Positions 44,045-52,865 of a stretch of DNA of 64,000 nt are shown piece by piece. The DNA is taken from NCBI GenBank assembly GCA_041694635.1, contig JBDNHI010000104.1:11904-75903 (forward strand), in the 5' to 3' direction. This DNA is from UBA969 sp041694635. GTDB lineage: Bacteria; Planctomycetota; Planctomycetia; Gemmatales; Gemmataceae. The notes under the pieces are model-generated. The model saw only the letters and a list, made by a program, of their open reading frames with translations. It was not told where the DNA came from and did no database searches. Each line of letters begins with the position of its first letter. The first letter of the stretch is position 1. The position numbers and the translations under genes are program-made.

Positions 44045-44746
44045 TTAGATGGAGATATCGTTGCCTGATAAAGTCGGTGCAGCAGAACGATTAGAATCTG
44101 CAAGTTTTTGTCTGCGAACTTGGTCAAGAGAAACGAAAGCATTCTTTTCATGATCGAAACCAGTGACTTCACCAGATTCAATCCTGTAAACCCAAGAGTG
44201 AACTCGCAATTGATTTTGTGACAAAGCTTCTTGAACTGAGGGAAAAGTTTTTAAATGGATCATTTGTTGCAACACATTTTTTTCAATTGTGTAAGTCAGT
44301 AATGCATCGCCTGAAAGTTCTTTAGCCTTAGCCTTGATATCATCAGCAATAGGAGCGGCATAGCTAAGCCATTTGTTAACTGCAGGAATACTTTCATCCA
44401 TTTTACCCGTAGTTACAGCTTGAATAAGGCCATTCATAGCACCACATTTTGAGTGGCCACATAAAATAATGTCGCGAATTTTAAGATGCTTAATGGCATA
44501 TTCGACAGTAGCTTCCTCCCCGCCAGAAAAATTATTATGAGGAGGAACCAAATTACCAGCATTTCTAAGGATGAATAGTTCACCTGGTTCTGTTTGAGTA
44601 AGAAGGTTTGGGTTAATACGAGAATCGGAGCAGGTGATGAAAAGTGCCAATGGGCTTTGGCCCTTGCTTAGTTTTTGAAAGAGTTCCTCTTTATCTCCAA
44701 AGATCTTTTTTTGAAAAATAGAAACACCTTGAATAATTCTTGTCAT
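44045..44746 (-). CDS. Beta-class carbonic anhydrase
   Basis: Hydrates CO2 to bicarbonate. From ATG 44746 (AGGA about eight bases upstream) the protein has 233 residues; a start at 44782 would add 12 unlikely residues. Zinc ligands C39, H98 and C101 and the catalytic dyad D41/R43 lie in TCSDSR and CGHSKCG. RNAGN and EATVEYAIKHLK are also typical. No signal peptide, so cytoplasmic. The C-terminal 25 residues (RQKLADSNRSAAPTLSG) are variable. It is a single-gene unit on the minus strand. Confidence 0.96.
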   Translation of the reverse strand: MTRIIQGVSIFQKKIFGDKEELFQKLSKGQSPLALFITCSDSRINPNLLTQTEPGELFILRNAGNLVPPHNNFSGGEEATVEYAIKHLKIRDIILCGHSKCGAMNGLIQAVTTGKMDESIPAVNKWLSYAAPIADDIKAKAKELSGDALLTYTIEKNVLQQMIHLKTFPSVQEALSQNQLRVHSWVYRIESGEVTGFDHEKNAFVSLDQVRRQKLADSNRSAAPTLSGNDISI

Positions 44747-44913
44747 AATAGAATCCTGAGAAAAGTTAAAAGTATAAATCACTCTACGTTAAATATTATT
44801 TTCTTTTTATATCGTGGTAATTATAAAAATAACAGAACTTTTTAAATAATTTTTACCAAAATCTGCTGGAGTGATGAAAAATTATATTCGAGTTTTTCTA
44901 TTATTGTCGGGTC

Positions 44914-45131
44914 GAAGTAACGGCACTTTTATCTGAAAAAGCGTGTCAGGTTCAAATTGCAAAACCAGCACCTGCTCCTCGGGTAGTAGTTCCACAAATC
45001 AAGCGAAAATCTGTGCTTGTATTTAAAGCTTCGTACCTTTTTTCGCTTCCAACTAGGCAAGATAACCTTGAACTTTGGGTAAATATGAAATTGTTAAAGT
45101 TTTAGGTGAGGGAGGAATGGGGATTTTTTGA
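44914..45131 (+). pseudogene. Decayed N-terminal remnant of a Ser/Thr kinase
   Basis: Two adjacent reading frames encode pieces that align with the linker and P-loop of the intact kinase downstream. The first frame reads VLVFKASYLFSLPTRQDN, matching VALKAAYPYLEPPTKRGS; after a frame change the second reads LGKYEIVKVLGEGGMGIF (to 45128), matching LGRYELLSILGEGGMGIVF, then stops. No kinase body, HRD or DFG motif follows. It is therefore a truncated, frameshifted copy of a planctomycete-type kinase lying some 290 bases before its live paralogue. Confidence 0.75.
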
Positions 45132-45417
45132 GAAATAGTTAAATTTATGAGCATAAATTTGGTGGTTTGGTATTAGAGCCGTTCGTTTTTATGGCTTTTG
45201 CAATTTACATTGTTATGGTTTTTTATTCGTTTGAACCTAGAGATTTAGTTATCAAAATTTTACAAAATAATTAAAACGGTAAAATTTAATTTTATACCAA
45301 TATTTACTACTAAGCTTGAATGGATTAGTATAAAAATATTACAATTTGATAAGTTATTGCTTGAAAAATTATGGTAGTTTTATGCCATAGTCGATTTTAC
45401 TAATTTAAGGTGTTTGA
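45132..45417. other. AT-rich leader before the intact kinase gene
   Basis: Strongly AT-rich and without a credible gene. It may hold more degraded kinase sequence (a FEPRDLVIKIL reading near 45228) but similarity is too weak to claim. It presumably contains the promoter of the kinase gene. Confidence 0.45.
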
Positions 45418-46830
45418 ATGAGTACTCAAATCAGCAGTTGCCCGACTAAAGAGGAACTGATTGAATGTGTTGAAAATAAATCTCAAACAGATAAAATAAC
45501 TGGCGTTAAGGAACATATTAAGCAGTGTCCTAAATGCAGAGTCGAGTTTACAACAATACTCAAAAATAAATTAAACAAGCAAAATGAAAATTATGGGTCT
45601 GGCCCGCTAGTGGCATCAATTACCTCATCGGTTTCCGAAGTTGTTGCTAACCCCAATATTGGTAAGGTTAATGTTTCTGAGTCAATGTTTTCTACAAATT
45701 CTGGAAATAACACTAAACAAGCGGTTGTTGCACTAAAAGCTGCATACCCTTATCTTGAACCGCCTACCAAGCGAGGTTCTTTGGGATGCCTTGGCAGATA
45801 CGAATTGCTTAGTATTTTAGGTGAAGGTGGAATGGGGATTGTCTTTGAGGCGGATGAAAAGGAAAGCGGAAGAAAAGTAGCATTAAAAGTCCTAAAACCC
45901 GAATTGACTGATGATGTTTATCGTCAGCGTTTTGAACGCGAAGGTAAAATTGCTAGTAGTCTTTATGATGCTAATGTATGCATGGTTTATGATGTAGGGG
46001 TTCATAATAATGTTTCTTATATGGCAATGGAATTATTGAAGGGGGAAAGCTTAGAAGACAAGTTGAAGCGAGATGGGTGGCTTCCCGTCACAGTTGTTTT
46101 CAAAATAGCTAAGCAAATAGCTATGGGTTTAGCAGTTGCTCACGAACAAAAATTAGTGCACCGAGATATCAAGCCCGCAAACATTTGGTTGGATTCTAGC
46201 GGCCCAAATACAGATTTTAAAATAGTTAAAATTCTAGACTTTGGGTTGGCGAAATCTGTCGAGCAGGAAAGTCAACTTACTGCAAAAGGGATGATAGTTG
46301 GTACTCCTAACTATATGGCGCCCGAGCAAATATGCGGTATGCCATTAGACGAAAGATGTGATTTATTTAGTCTGGGATGTGTGATTTATCGAATGTTTTC
46401 AGGAAAGATTCCGTTTGAAAAAGAAAACACCCTTGCGGTTCTTCACGCAGTTGTTGAATCAGAAATTCCATCGTTAGATGATTTGAATAAAAAACTACCG
46501 CAGAAAGTACTTAAAATAATGACCTTATTGCTCGAAAAAGAAGCTTGTAATAGGCCAAGTAGTGCTCGAAAAGTTATTAGTTTGATTGAAGTTATTGAAA
46601 ATGATCTTGAAAATGTACCCGGGGTTAAAGTTTTAAATTCTATGCTATTTAAAGCACCCGATATTCAGATTAAAGCAAAGAGTAGGGTGCCAGTTGGGGC
46701 AATTATAGGCAGTGTGGTTATAATTTTAGCCATATTAATAGGGTTGTATTTTTTGTTTGATAAAATTTCTAACAAAAATGATGATGATCTTAGTGTTGAA
46801 AAATCTAAGTCACCACCATTGAAAAAGTAA
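45418..46830 (+). CDS. Membrane-anchored Ser/Thr protein kinase
   Basis: Eukaryote-type kinase of the planctomycete architecture. The N-terminus has a putative zinc-binding motif, H33-x3-C37-x2-C40, with C8 and C17 near by, resembling anti-sigma zinc-finger domains. A disordered linker leads to LEPPTKRGSLGCLGRYELL. The kinase domain (about 128-395) is complete: GEGGMGIV, K157 in VALKVL, HRDIKPAN (248-255), DFG (274-276), and APE (301-303). One membrane helix (about 428-448, GAIIGSVVIILAILIGLYFLF) and a short charged tail close the protein, so the C-terminus is outside. Unlike many relatives it has no large sensor domain after the helix. Confidence 0.95.
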   Translation: MSTQISSCPTKEELIECVENKSQTDKITGVKEHIKQCPKCRVEFTTILKNKLNKQNENYGSGPLVASITSSVSEVVANPNIGKVNVSESMFSTNSGNNTKQAVVALKAAYPYLEPPTKRGSLGCLGRYELLSILGEGGMGIVFEADEKESGRKVALKVLKPELTDDVYRQRFEREGKIASSLYDANVCMVYDVGVHNNVSYMAMELLKGESLEDKLKRDGWLPVTVVFKIAKQIAMGLAVAHEQKLVHRDIKPANIWLDSSGPNTDFKIVKILDFGLAKSVEQESQLTAKGMIVGTPNYMAPEQICGMPLDERCDLFSLGCVIYRMFSGKIPFEKENTLAVLHAVVESEIPSLDDLNKKLPQKVLKIMTLLLEKEACNRPSSARKVISLIEVIENDLENVPGVKVLNSMLFKAPDIQIKAKSRVPVGAIIGSVVIILAILIGLYFLFDKISNKNDDDLSVEKSKSPPLKK

Positions 46831-46906
46831 CGAATTGATCTCCATGGCTTTTTCATGCTCAATTTAAGTTTGATTGTTTTTTGACTAAATTTCTTTTGGG
46901 ATAATT

Positions 46907-47776
46907 GTGTTAGATTACAACCGTAATAATTGGTGGAAAACAATATTTTCTTTTAATGGTTCCGTTCTTCCAAGTGTTTTGGGGCGAGTAGGGATACTTA
47001 CATTTTTTAGTATTTTTGTTTGCTTTATAAATGATTTTGTGGCGGCGAGGTTTGATGAAAAACTTCCTAAATTGAATCTTATCGGTCATCAAGTTTTAGG
47101 TATTTCCCTTGGTTTGTTGATTGTGTTCCGAACTAATTCTTCCAATGCTCGTTACTGGGAAGGCCGCTCTCATTGGGGTATGATTGTTAACACAAGTCGA
47201 ACTTTAACCCGGATGGCGTATGTTTATGGAAAAAATGCAGATGAGTATGCGATGTTATTAACTGCTTATGTAGTTTGCTTAAAAGAAAATTTGCGTGGTT
47301 CTAAGAACTTTAAGATACTTGATTCTCTTCTAAATGGCAGGCAATTTGACAGAATGATGTCTGCAACAAACCCACCTTCTATGGTGGCGATGTATCTTAG
47401 CGACCTAATCAAAAAAGGTATTGATGATAATTCTTACCCACTTCAAATCGCTGCTTTGATGGAAGAACAAGTAATTAAATTACTTGATGCTCAGGGTGGT
47501 TGTGAAAAAATTATCAAGACCCCCCTACCCTTTGTTTATGCCTCACTTATAAAGCAACTTCTTTTCCTTTACCTTTATACACTTCCTTTTGCACTGGCAT
47601 CTGAAATGGATTGGGCAACCCCAATTGTTGTAGCGGTTGTTGGCTTTGGAATGTTAGGAATAGAAGAAGCAGGCGTTGAAATTGAAAACCCATTTGGAAT
47701 GCAATTAAACGATCTGCCTCTTGAAAAAATCTGTGAGACAATTTCTTTAGATGTTGCAAATTTGGCTAAAAAATAA
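46907..47776 (+). CDS. Bestrophin-like (UPF0187) anion channel
   Basis: Member of the bestrophin family of chloride or anion channels. The start is GTG at 46907 with GGGA five bases upstream. It begins LDYNRNNWWKTIFSFNGSVLPSVLGRVGIL and has four hydrophobic segments (about 25-45, 60-80, 220-235, 240-260), with the family core FRTNSSNARYWEGRSHWGMIVN and the end EIENPFGMQLNDLPLEKICETI. Length of 289 residues is typical of bacterial members. It follows the kinase by 76 bases on the same strand; whether the kinase regulates the channel is unknown. Confidence 0.92.
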   Translation: MLDYNRNNWWKTIFSFNGSVLPSVLGRVGILTFFSIFVCFINDFVAARFDEKLPKLNLIGHQVLGISLGLLIVFRTNSSNARYWEGRSHWGMIVNTSRTLTRMAYVYGKNADEYAMLLTAYVVCLKENLRGSKNFKILDSLLNGRQFDRMMSATNPPSMVAMYLSDLIKKGIDDNSYPLQIAALMEEQVIKLLDAQGGCEKIIKTPLPFVYASLIKQLLFLYLYTLPFALASEMDWATPIVVAVVGFGMLGIEEAGVEIENPFGMQLNDLPLEKICETISLDVANLAKK

Positions 47777-47795
47777 CCATTTATATTTAGTCTGC

Positions 47796-48383
47796 TTACT
47801 GGAAATCATCCCAAAGGCTTTTTCTGACTTCTGTAGGTAAACTATGAGACTCTGCTTTAAATTGATCTGATTCAATTTGAAACTTTATAGGCAATTTACC
47901 ATCTTTCAAAGCTAATTTCGCCTCTTCATCAAGTTTAAATTTTATCCAAAGTGAATTACCTAAAGAAGGGTCTTCGGCCCTTTTAGTTACAAGATCGCTT
48001 GGAATACCCTGTTTTCCTATAAAGAATCGTAGATTATCACCCCGAAAATTTTTAAGAGAAAAATCCGGTTTAGGGTTCGAACTGGAAATATTTTTAGCTT
48101 CGATCAAGAAGGCTGCTTGAAGGGTATTAGTGTCTGGAATAAGTCGATTGTAAACATTGAGTTCGTTTTGAATGATTTTTGGATCTGATATTTTAGTAAG
48201 TCGAAATATTTCCTGAACTCGAAACCATAGAGTCTGTCTGTTTTCAAAAATTAGGGAAATAGAGTTTCCGAGTTTGACTTTCCTGTACTTTTCTAAGTAT
48301 CGAATATGGCTTTCAAAAAAATGCTTGCGCTGAGATTCAAAATCTTCCAAAGAAAGCATATCTTGTAGTTCCAGCCTTTGCAT
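47796..48383 (-). CDS. DUF3501 family protein
   Basis: A 195-residue cytoplasmic protein that matches the DUF3501 pattern by eye: residues 27-60 (RYLEKYRKVKLGNSISLIFENRQTLWFRVQEIFRL) and the following region EIFRLTKISDPKIIQNELNVYNRLIPDTNTLQAAFLIEA. No catalytic residues are known for this family. ATG 48383 has AAGGA nine bases upstream. It is 36 bases after the MFS transporter gene and may share its message. It is convergent with the bestrophin gene with 19 bases between stops. Function unknown. Confidence 0.85.
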   Translation of the reverse strand: MQRLELQDMLSLEDFESQRKHFFESHIRYLEKYRKVKLGNSISLIFENRQTLWFRVQEIFRLTKISDPKIIQNELNVYNRLIPDTNTLQAAFLIEAKNISSSNPKPDFSLKNFRGDNLRFFIGKQGIPSDLVTKRAEDPSLGNSLWIKFKLDEEAKLALKDGKLPIKFQIESDQFKAESHSLPTEVRKSLWDDFQ

Positions 48384-48419
48384 AAGAAAGCTTCCTTGAA
48401 TGTATTTAGAGATGGTTGT

Positions 48420-49832
48420 TTAAGTTTTTGTTTCTTGAATTAATAATGGCTTATTAGCATCAATACCAAACCAAATCGCAGCTCCAACCATATAAACTAA
48501 ACCAAACATAATAAGGTTTAATTGATAGCCTGGCAATTGGGCGTTAGCAAGATCAATTCCGGAAAGGTGTTCGCCCGCCTGTCCAAAATGAAGTTTAGAC
48601 CATTCGAGAATTTTGCCAGTAAGAATGGTCACCACAAAGCCGCCTAGGTTGCCAATCATATTCATAGTTCCCGAAACAATAGCAGCGTGTCGTTGGCCGA
48701 TGTCTTGGCAAGTGGCCCAAGTGGAACCCATAGTAAGATCGTTGCAAAAGCCAGCAAGTGCAATAGAAAGCGCAAAGAACATAGGGTCTTTTTGATTAAG
48801 GAAATAAAGTGCCGAGAAGTAGCACAGGCCACAGGCAATGTTACCAAAGATAGCGGGGCCCCTTCTGGCCCAAGTTCTGGATTGCCCTCCCTTCAATAAC
48901 CAATCAGTGGCAAAGCCCCCGATAAAGCAACCGAAGGCGCCTAAAAGCATAGGGCCCCCTTTGTAAAAAGCTCCGAGCCAATCGTCTGATTTTATTTGGA
49001 ATTGTTCGCTCATAATAGCAGGAAGGTAATTAAGGTTAAAATACCAGCCAAAATTTAGGCAAAAATACATTGCACAGAGGTAGATCATATTTCTGCTTGC
49101 AAAAAGTTTAGCCCAAGGGATATGAGCGTGAGCTTGTTCCATTTCACCAGCTTTATCTTTATGGATGAGTTCTTTTTCGGCAAAATTAACAGCATTGTTT
49201 TCCTTAGGGGTATTTGTAAAAAAGCGGGCAAAGACAATGCACCAAATGACCCCAACAAAACCGAAGAAAAAGAAGATGATCCGCCAAGAGACTTCAAGTT
49301 TGACGACAAAAATAAGCCATAGTAAGGGCGTTAACCCACCCATAATCCGTGCTGATGTCCAAATAAGGCCTTGCGCCATTCCTCTTTCTGTTACAGGAAG
49401 CCAATTGTGTAAAGCACGGGTGATATTGGGGTAAGCCCCAGCTTCTCCTATGCCAAATAAAAACCTGACCACAACTAACATACCAAATCCAAAAGAAAAC
49501 CAACCGCCAAAAGTTAAGCCAGCAAGGCCAGTGATTGCGGTGAATGCGGACCACCAAATCACGATGCGAATAAGGGTAGTTTTAGGGCCAAAAACATCAC
49601 CCATATAACCTGTTGGAATTTCGAAAAGTGCATAAGCCAGATTAAAAGCAGCCATTGCCCAAGCCATTTGGCTAATATCTGTAAAACCGAATGCGGATTG
49701 GATTTCCTTTTGAGCATTGGGAAAGGCCGCCCTATCCAAATAGGTGATCATTGATAAAAAACAGACTAATCCCAACATAAGAAATCGTACTTTTGTTGGT
49801 TTGTTATTAATGCTCGTCAATGTTTCTTGCAT
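48420..49832 (-). CDS. MFS transporter, anion:cation symporter-like
   Basis: A 12-helix major facilitator of 470 residues. The A-motif-like loop reads GYMGDVFGPKTTL, and RFLFGIGEAGAYPNITRALHNWLPVTERGMAQGLIWTSARIMGG is close to the ACS subgroup that moves organic acids, hexuronates or phthalate. The second half has GGFATDWLLKGGQSRTWARRGP. The real substrate cannot be inferred. A 16-bp inverted repeat lies 53-94 bases upstream of the ATG and may be its operator. DUF3501 follows downstream. Confidence 0.9.
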   Translation of the reverse strand: MQETLTSINNKPTKVRFLMLGLVCFLSMITYLDRAAFPNAQKEIQSAFGFTDISQMAWAMAAFNLAYALFEIPTGYMGDVFGPKTTLIRIVIWWSAFTAITGLAGLTFGGWFSFGFGMLVVVRFLFGIGEAGAYPNITRALHNWLPVTERGMAQGLIWTSARIMGGLTPLLWLIFVVKLEVSWRIIFFFFGFVGVIWCIVFARFFTNTPKENNAVNFAEKELIHKDKAGEMEQAHAHIPWAKLFASRNMIYLCAMYFCLNFGWYFNLNYLPAIMSEQFQIKSDDWLGAFYKGGPMLLGAFGCFIGGFATDWLLKGGQSRTWARRGPAIFGNIACGLCYFSALYFLNQKDPMFFALSIALAGFCNDLTMGSTWATCQDIGQRHAAIVSGTMNMIGNLGGFVVTILTGKILEWSKLHFGQAGEHLSGIDLANAQLPGYQLNLIMFGLVYMVGAAIWFGIDANKPLLIQETKT

Positions 49833-49883
49833 AATGCTTCAACTTTTTTTCTAAGCCTTGTTTAGACAGATTTAAATCAAACA

Positions 49884-49926
49884 ACTTTTATTGTTTGTAG
49901 AAGTATTGTGTACAAACAATAAAAGT
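49884..49926. promoter_or_regulatory. Perfect 16-bp inverted repeat upstream of the MFS gene
   Basis: Arms CTTTTATTGTTTGTA (49885-49899) and its exact complement (49911-49925) plus one more pair flank an 11-base spacer. No T run follows in either direction, so it is more likely an operator or cruciform than a terminator. AAGTATTG recurs in the spacer and AGTATTG after the right arm. Confidence 0.5.
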
Positions 49927-50013
49927 ATTGCACTACCAAAGTGATTAGAATTGCCAACCAAAAGAAGAGAAATCTGGAAACAAACGAGAAATTGAAGAAG
50001 GTTTTAGGAATTC

Positions 50014-50364
50014 TTATTTGGAGGGCTTCCGCAATTCTATGCGTAAAGATTTATCAGTACCAATAATAGCTAAAATAACCTCTTCGTTCGATTGCGGAAT
50101 AGGTAACTGTATGAGTGGGCGTGGATTGGTAACTTCACTAATACTTACAGATTTCATACCCGGAATTTGAATGAGTGGAGAGGTTTCTCCCGGCTTGATG
50201 AGATAAGGTCGGTCTCTTAATAATTGGCCATTAAAAATACTCTTCACCTGAACTACCACGGGGATTAAGGTTTCATTTTTAAAGGAAAAAATAGGAACCG
50301 AAGGTTGGGGCGTTTGCCCGATCCCAAGAAAAGCAACCAGCGTGAAAAGTAAAGGGTGAGCCAA
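50014..50364 (-). CDS. Small exported protein, unknown function
   Basis: The start is TTG at 50364 with GAGG five bases upstream. A short signal peptide AHPLLFTLVAFLGIGQTPQPS ends near residue 20. The remaining 95 residues form beta strands (VPVVVQVKSIFNGQLLRDRPYLIKPGETSPLIQIPG), reminiscent of small immunoglobulin-like export proteins, with no family I can name. It lies 97 bases downstream of the DUF1501 gene on the same strand, with that gene's terminator in between, so it may be transcribed separately. Confidence 0.6.
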   Translation of the reverse strand: MAHPLLFTLVAFLGIGQTPQPSVPIFSFKNETLIPVVVQVKSIFNGQLLRDRPYLIKPGETSPLIQIPGMKSVSISEVTNPRPLIQLPIPQSNEEVILAIIGTDKSLRIELRKPSK

Positions 50365-50399
50365 ATTAACCTCATAAAAACAAACAGAACAGAACCTAT

Positions 50400-50433
50400 A
50401 AAAAAAGACGCAAGAACAGGAAGAACTTGCGTC
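50400..50433 (-). terminator. Terminator after the DUF1501 gene
   Basis: On the minus strand an 8-bp GACGCAAG/CTTGCGTC stem (50426-50433 with 50407-50414) with an 11-base loop is followed by a T7 tract. It lies 28 bases after the DUF1501 stop. Confidence 0.88.
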
Positions 50434-50461
50434 ATAATTTAAGTTGTTTTGCAGTATGTAC

Positions 50462-51817
50462 TTACATCACTTCTTTGAGAGGTGGATCAGAAATCAGGTG
50501 CTGAGGCCTACCCGATTGGTCAACGATTGAGTGGTGCATTGGGTCAAGTCCGATGTTGTGGTAAAGTGTGGCAGTAATTTCGCCAAAAGTAACAGGTCTG
50601 TCTTTTGCGTGTTCTCCAAGTCGATTGGTAGAGCCAATAACTTGTCCAGTACGCATCCCACCACCAAACATAAGGGCGCAACTAACTTGAGGCCAGTGAT
50701 CTCGGCCAGCATCTTTATTAATACGAGGTGTTCTACCAAATTCACCCCATACCACCACGGTGACATCGTCAAGAATTCCTCGGTATTCGAGGTCATCCAT
50801 AAGAGCGGTAAGACCTTGGTCAAGTTTAGGACCGTGGTCGCGAACGAGGTCAAAGTTTTTGCTATGAGCATCCCACCTGCCATAGGAAAGGCTAACAACC
50901 CTACAACCCGCTTCAACAAGCCTACGGGCAGTAAGTAGATGATCATTTACGGTAGGGGCGCCATCGAATTGGAATTTGTAGGGCTTTCCATCGCCATATC
51001 GTTCTCGGACTTTGGAAGATTCTTTATTGAGGTCTAGTGCGTCAAGAAGTTTACTAGAGGTAAGCACATCAAGAGCCTTAGATTGAGCTGAATCGAGACC
51101 TTGAATGTTACCGCCGTGGTCGAGATCTCGTTTTAGGTTATCGAAGCTTTTGAGAAGAGTCCTGCGGTCTTGAAGGCTAGAAAGATTGGCACCTTTAATA
51201 AGCAGATCTTTCATCCCCGGTCCTTCAGGGCGAAAACTTTTATAAGAAGAGCCTAAAAATCCAGGAGACCCAGAGTCCGACCAAGGTCGATGCTGAGTAT
51301 CAGCTGCAAGGCCGATAAAACTTGGAATGGAAAGGTCTACGGGGCCTTGAAGTTTGGTTACCGCGGCCCCAATACTTGGTCTGCCGCCCTTAGCCGCAAG
51401 GGCATTATTAGGCCAACCAGACATACATTGAACCGCATCGTGGCCGCCTTGAGCTCCTACAACAGACCTAATAACCACGCAATTATGCATTCTCGAAGCA
51501 ATTTGAGGGAAGGATTCACCTATCTGAATACCAGGAACAGAAGTGGAAATTGGTTTGAATTCGCCACGAATCTCTACTGGTGCTTCGGGTTTTAAATCCC
51601 ACATATCTTGGTGAGGTGGGCCACCACCTAAGAAAACATTAATAATAGCTTTATGCCCTAAACCACCAGACTTAAGTGCTGAAGTATCGGTTTTTGCAGC
51701 TAAAATCTGAGATAAATTAAGGCTATGGCCTGCAAACGAAAAACCTCCTATCTTCAGGAAGTCCCTTCTAGACACACCATCACAAAAGTTCCCTTTTCGA
51801 CCAAACAATGTAATCAT
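50462..51817 (-). CDS. DUF1501 protein with Tat signal
   Basis: A planctomycete-typical secreted protein. The twin-arginine signal SRRDFLKIGG lies at about 16-25. The DUF1501 core follows: GLGHKAIINVFLGGGPPHQDMWDLKPEAP, RSVVGAQGGHD, SLSYGRWDAHSKNFD, VVVWGEFGRTPRINKDAGRDHWPQVSCALM, all with conserved aspartates and histidines that recall the alkaline phosphatase/sulfatase metal site. Length 451 is normal. In many planctomycetes it pairs with a DUF1549/DUF1553 cytochrome-like protein; none is adjacent here. AAGGGG lies seven bases upstream of the ATG. Substrate is unknown. Confidence 0.93.
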   Translation of the reverse strand: MITLFGRKGNFCDGVSRRDFLKIGGFSFAGHSLNLSQILAAKTDTSALKSGGLGHKAIINVFLGGGPPHQDMWDLKPEAPVEIRGEFKPISTSVPGIQIGESFPQIASRMHNCVVIRSVVGAQGGHDAVQCMSGWPNNALAAKGGRPSIGAAVTKLQGPVDLSIPSFIGLAADTQHRPWSDSGSPGFLGSSYKSFRPEGPGMKDLLIKGANLSSLQDRRTLLKSFDNLKRDLDHGGNIQGLDSAQSKALDVLTSSKLLDALDLNKESSKVRERYGDGKPYKFQFDGAPTVNDHLLTARRLVEAGCRVVSLSYGRWDAHSKNFDLVRDHGPKLDQGLTALMDDLEYRGILDDVTVVVWGEFGRTPRINKDAGRDHWPQVSCALMFGGGMRTGQVIGSTNRLGEHAKDRPVTFGEITATLYHNIGLDPMHHSIVDQSGRPQHLISDPPLKEVM

Positions 51818-52055
51818 AGGTCACCCCTTCATAAATAGGCTCAATCCAGAATTTTTTATTTAGAATATCAGAACCTAGGTAGGACTATAGCTATTTAAGA
51901 TTAACCCCTATCTATTATCTTGTCAAGCAATTAGAAGCTTTAGTTAATAAGTATTAAAATTTACAACAAAAGAATTATTTCCTGTAATATTTAGAATAGT
52001 TTATTGTTTAAAAGGTTTAGGAGTGTACCCGATTAAAATCTTGGGTAATTCGACA

Positions 52056-52826
52056 ATGCTAACGGCTAGAATTATTCCCTGCTTAGATGTTGATCGAGGT
52101 CGAGTTGTAAAAGGTGTCAATTTTCTAAACCTACGAGATGCGGGGGATCCAGTTGAAGTTGCAAGAAAATATGAAGAGCAAGGGGCGGACGAGTTGGTTT
52201 TTTTGGATATTTCTGCGAGCCACGAAGGCCGAGCGATTATGCTTGATATTGTAAAAAGGGTTTCCGAACAGATTTTTATGCCTTTTACTGTAGGTGGAGG
52301 AATAAGAAGTTTAGAGGATGCAACAACCCTGATTCAAGCCGGTGCAGAAAAAGTAAGCATTAATTCTGCCGCTGTTAGTGACCCAAATCTTATTCGCCAA
52401 ATATCAGGCAAGTTTGGCCGCTGTGCAACCGTGGTCAATATTGATCCTAAAAGAGTAATTAAAAATGGCAAAGAATATTGGGAAGTTTACATTCAAGGCG
52501 GTAGAACTCCCACCGGGTTAGAAGCGGTTAGTTGGGCCCAACAAGTTGAAGACCTTGGTGCGGGAGAAATTGTTCTGACTTCTATGGATGCAGATGGTAC
52601 AAAAGATGGGTACGATATAGAAATGACTCGAGCAGTTGCGGAAGCTGTTGGCATACCCGTGGTAGCTAGCGGTGGAGCGGGTGCTCCAGAGCATCTAAGA
52701 GATGTTTTGATACTCGGAAAAGCAAATGCTGCATTAGCAGCAAGTATATTTCATTATAATCAGCACGGGATTCAAGAAACAAAAAAGTTTCTTGCTAGCG
52801 TGGGTGTTAATGTAAGGCTACTTTAG
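52056..52826 (+). CDS. hisF: Imidazole glycerol phosphate synthase subunit HisF
   Basis: Cyclase subunit that, with HisH, makes imidazole glycerol phosphate and AICAR in histidine synthesis. It opens LTARIIPCLDVDRGRVVKG with the catalytic D11 in CLDV, has GGGIRS, the second catalytic aspartate in LTSMDADGTKDGYD, and SGGAGAPEH. From ATG 52056 it has 256 residues, the normal length. A GTG start at 52023 is possible, but its best ribosome-binding sequence AGGAG (52019-52023) overlaps it; an ATT codon at 52032 has perfect spacing and is a curiosity. hisH is not adjacent. Confidence 0.95.
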   Translation: MLTARIIPCLDVDRGRVVKGVNFLNLRDAGDPVEVARKYEEQGADELVFLDISASHEGRAIMLDIVKRVSEQIFMPFTVGGGIRSLEDATTLIQAGAEKVSINSAAVSDPNLIRQISGKFGRCATVVNIDPKRVIKNGKEYWEVYIQGGRTPTGLEAVSWAQQVEDLGAGEIVLTSMDADGTKDGYDIEMTRAVAEAVGIPVVASGGAGAPEHLRDVLILGKANAALAASIFHYNQHGIQETKKFLASVGVNVRLL

Positions 52827-52865
52827 TTAAAAACAAAAAGTTTATCAAATTTTAGGAGTTGATTT

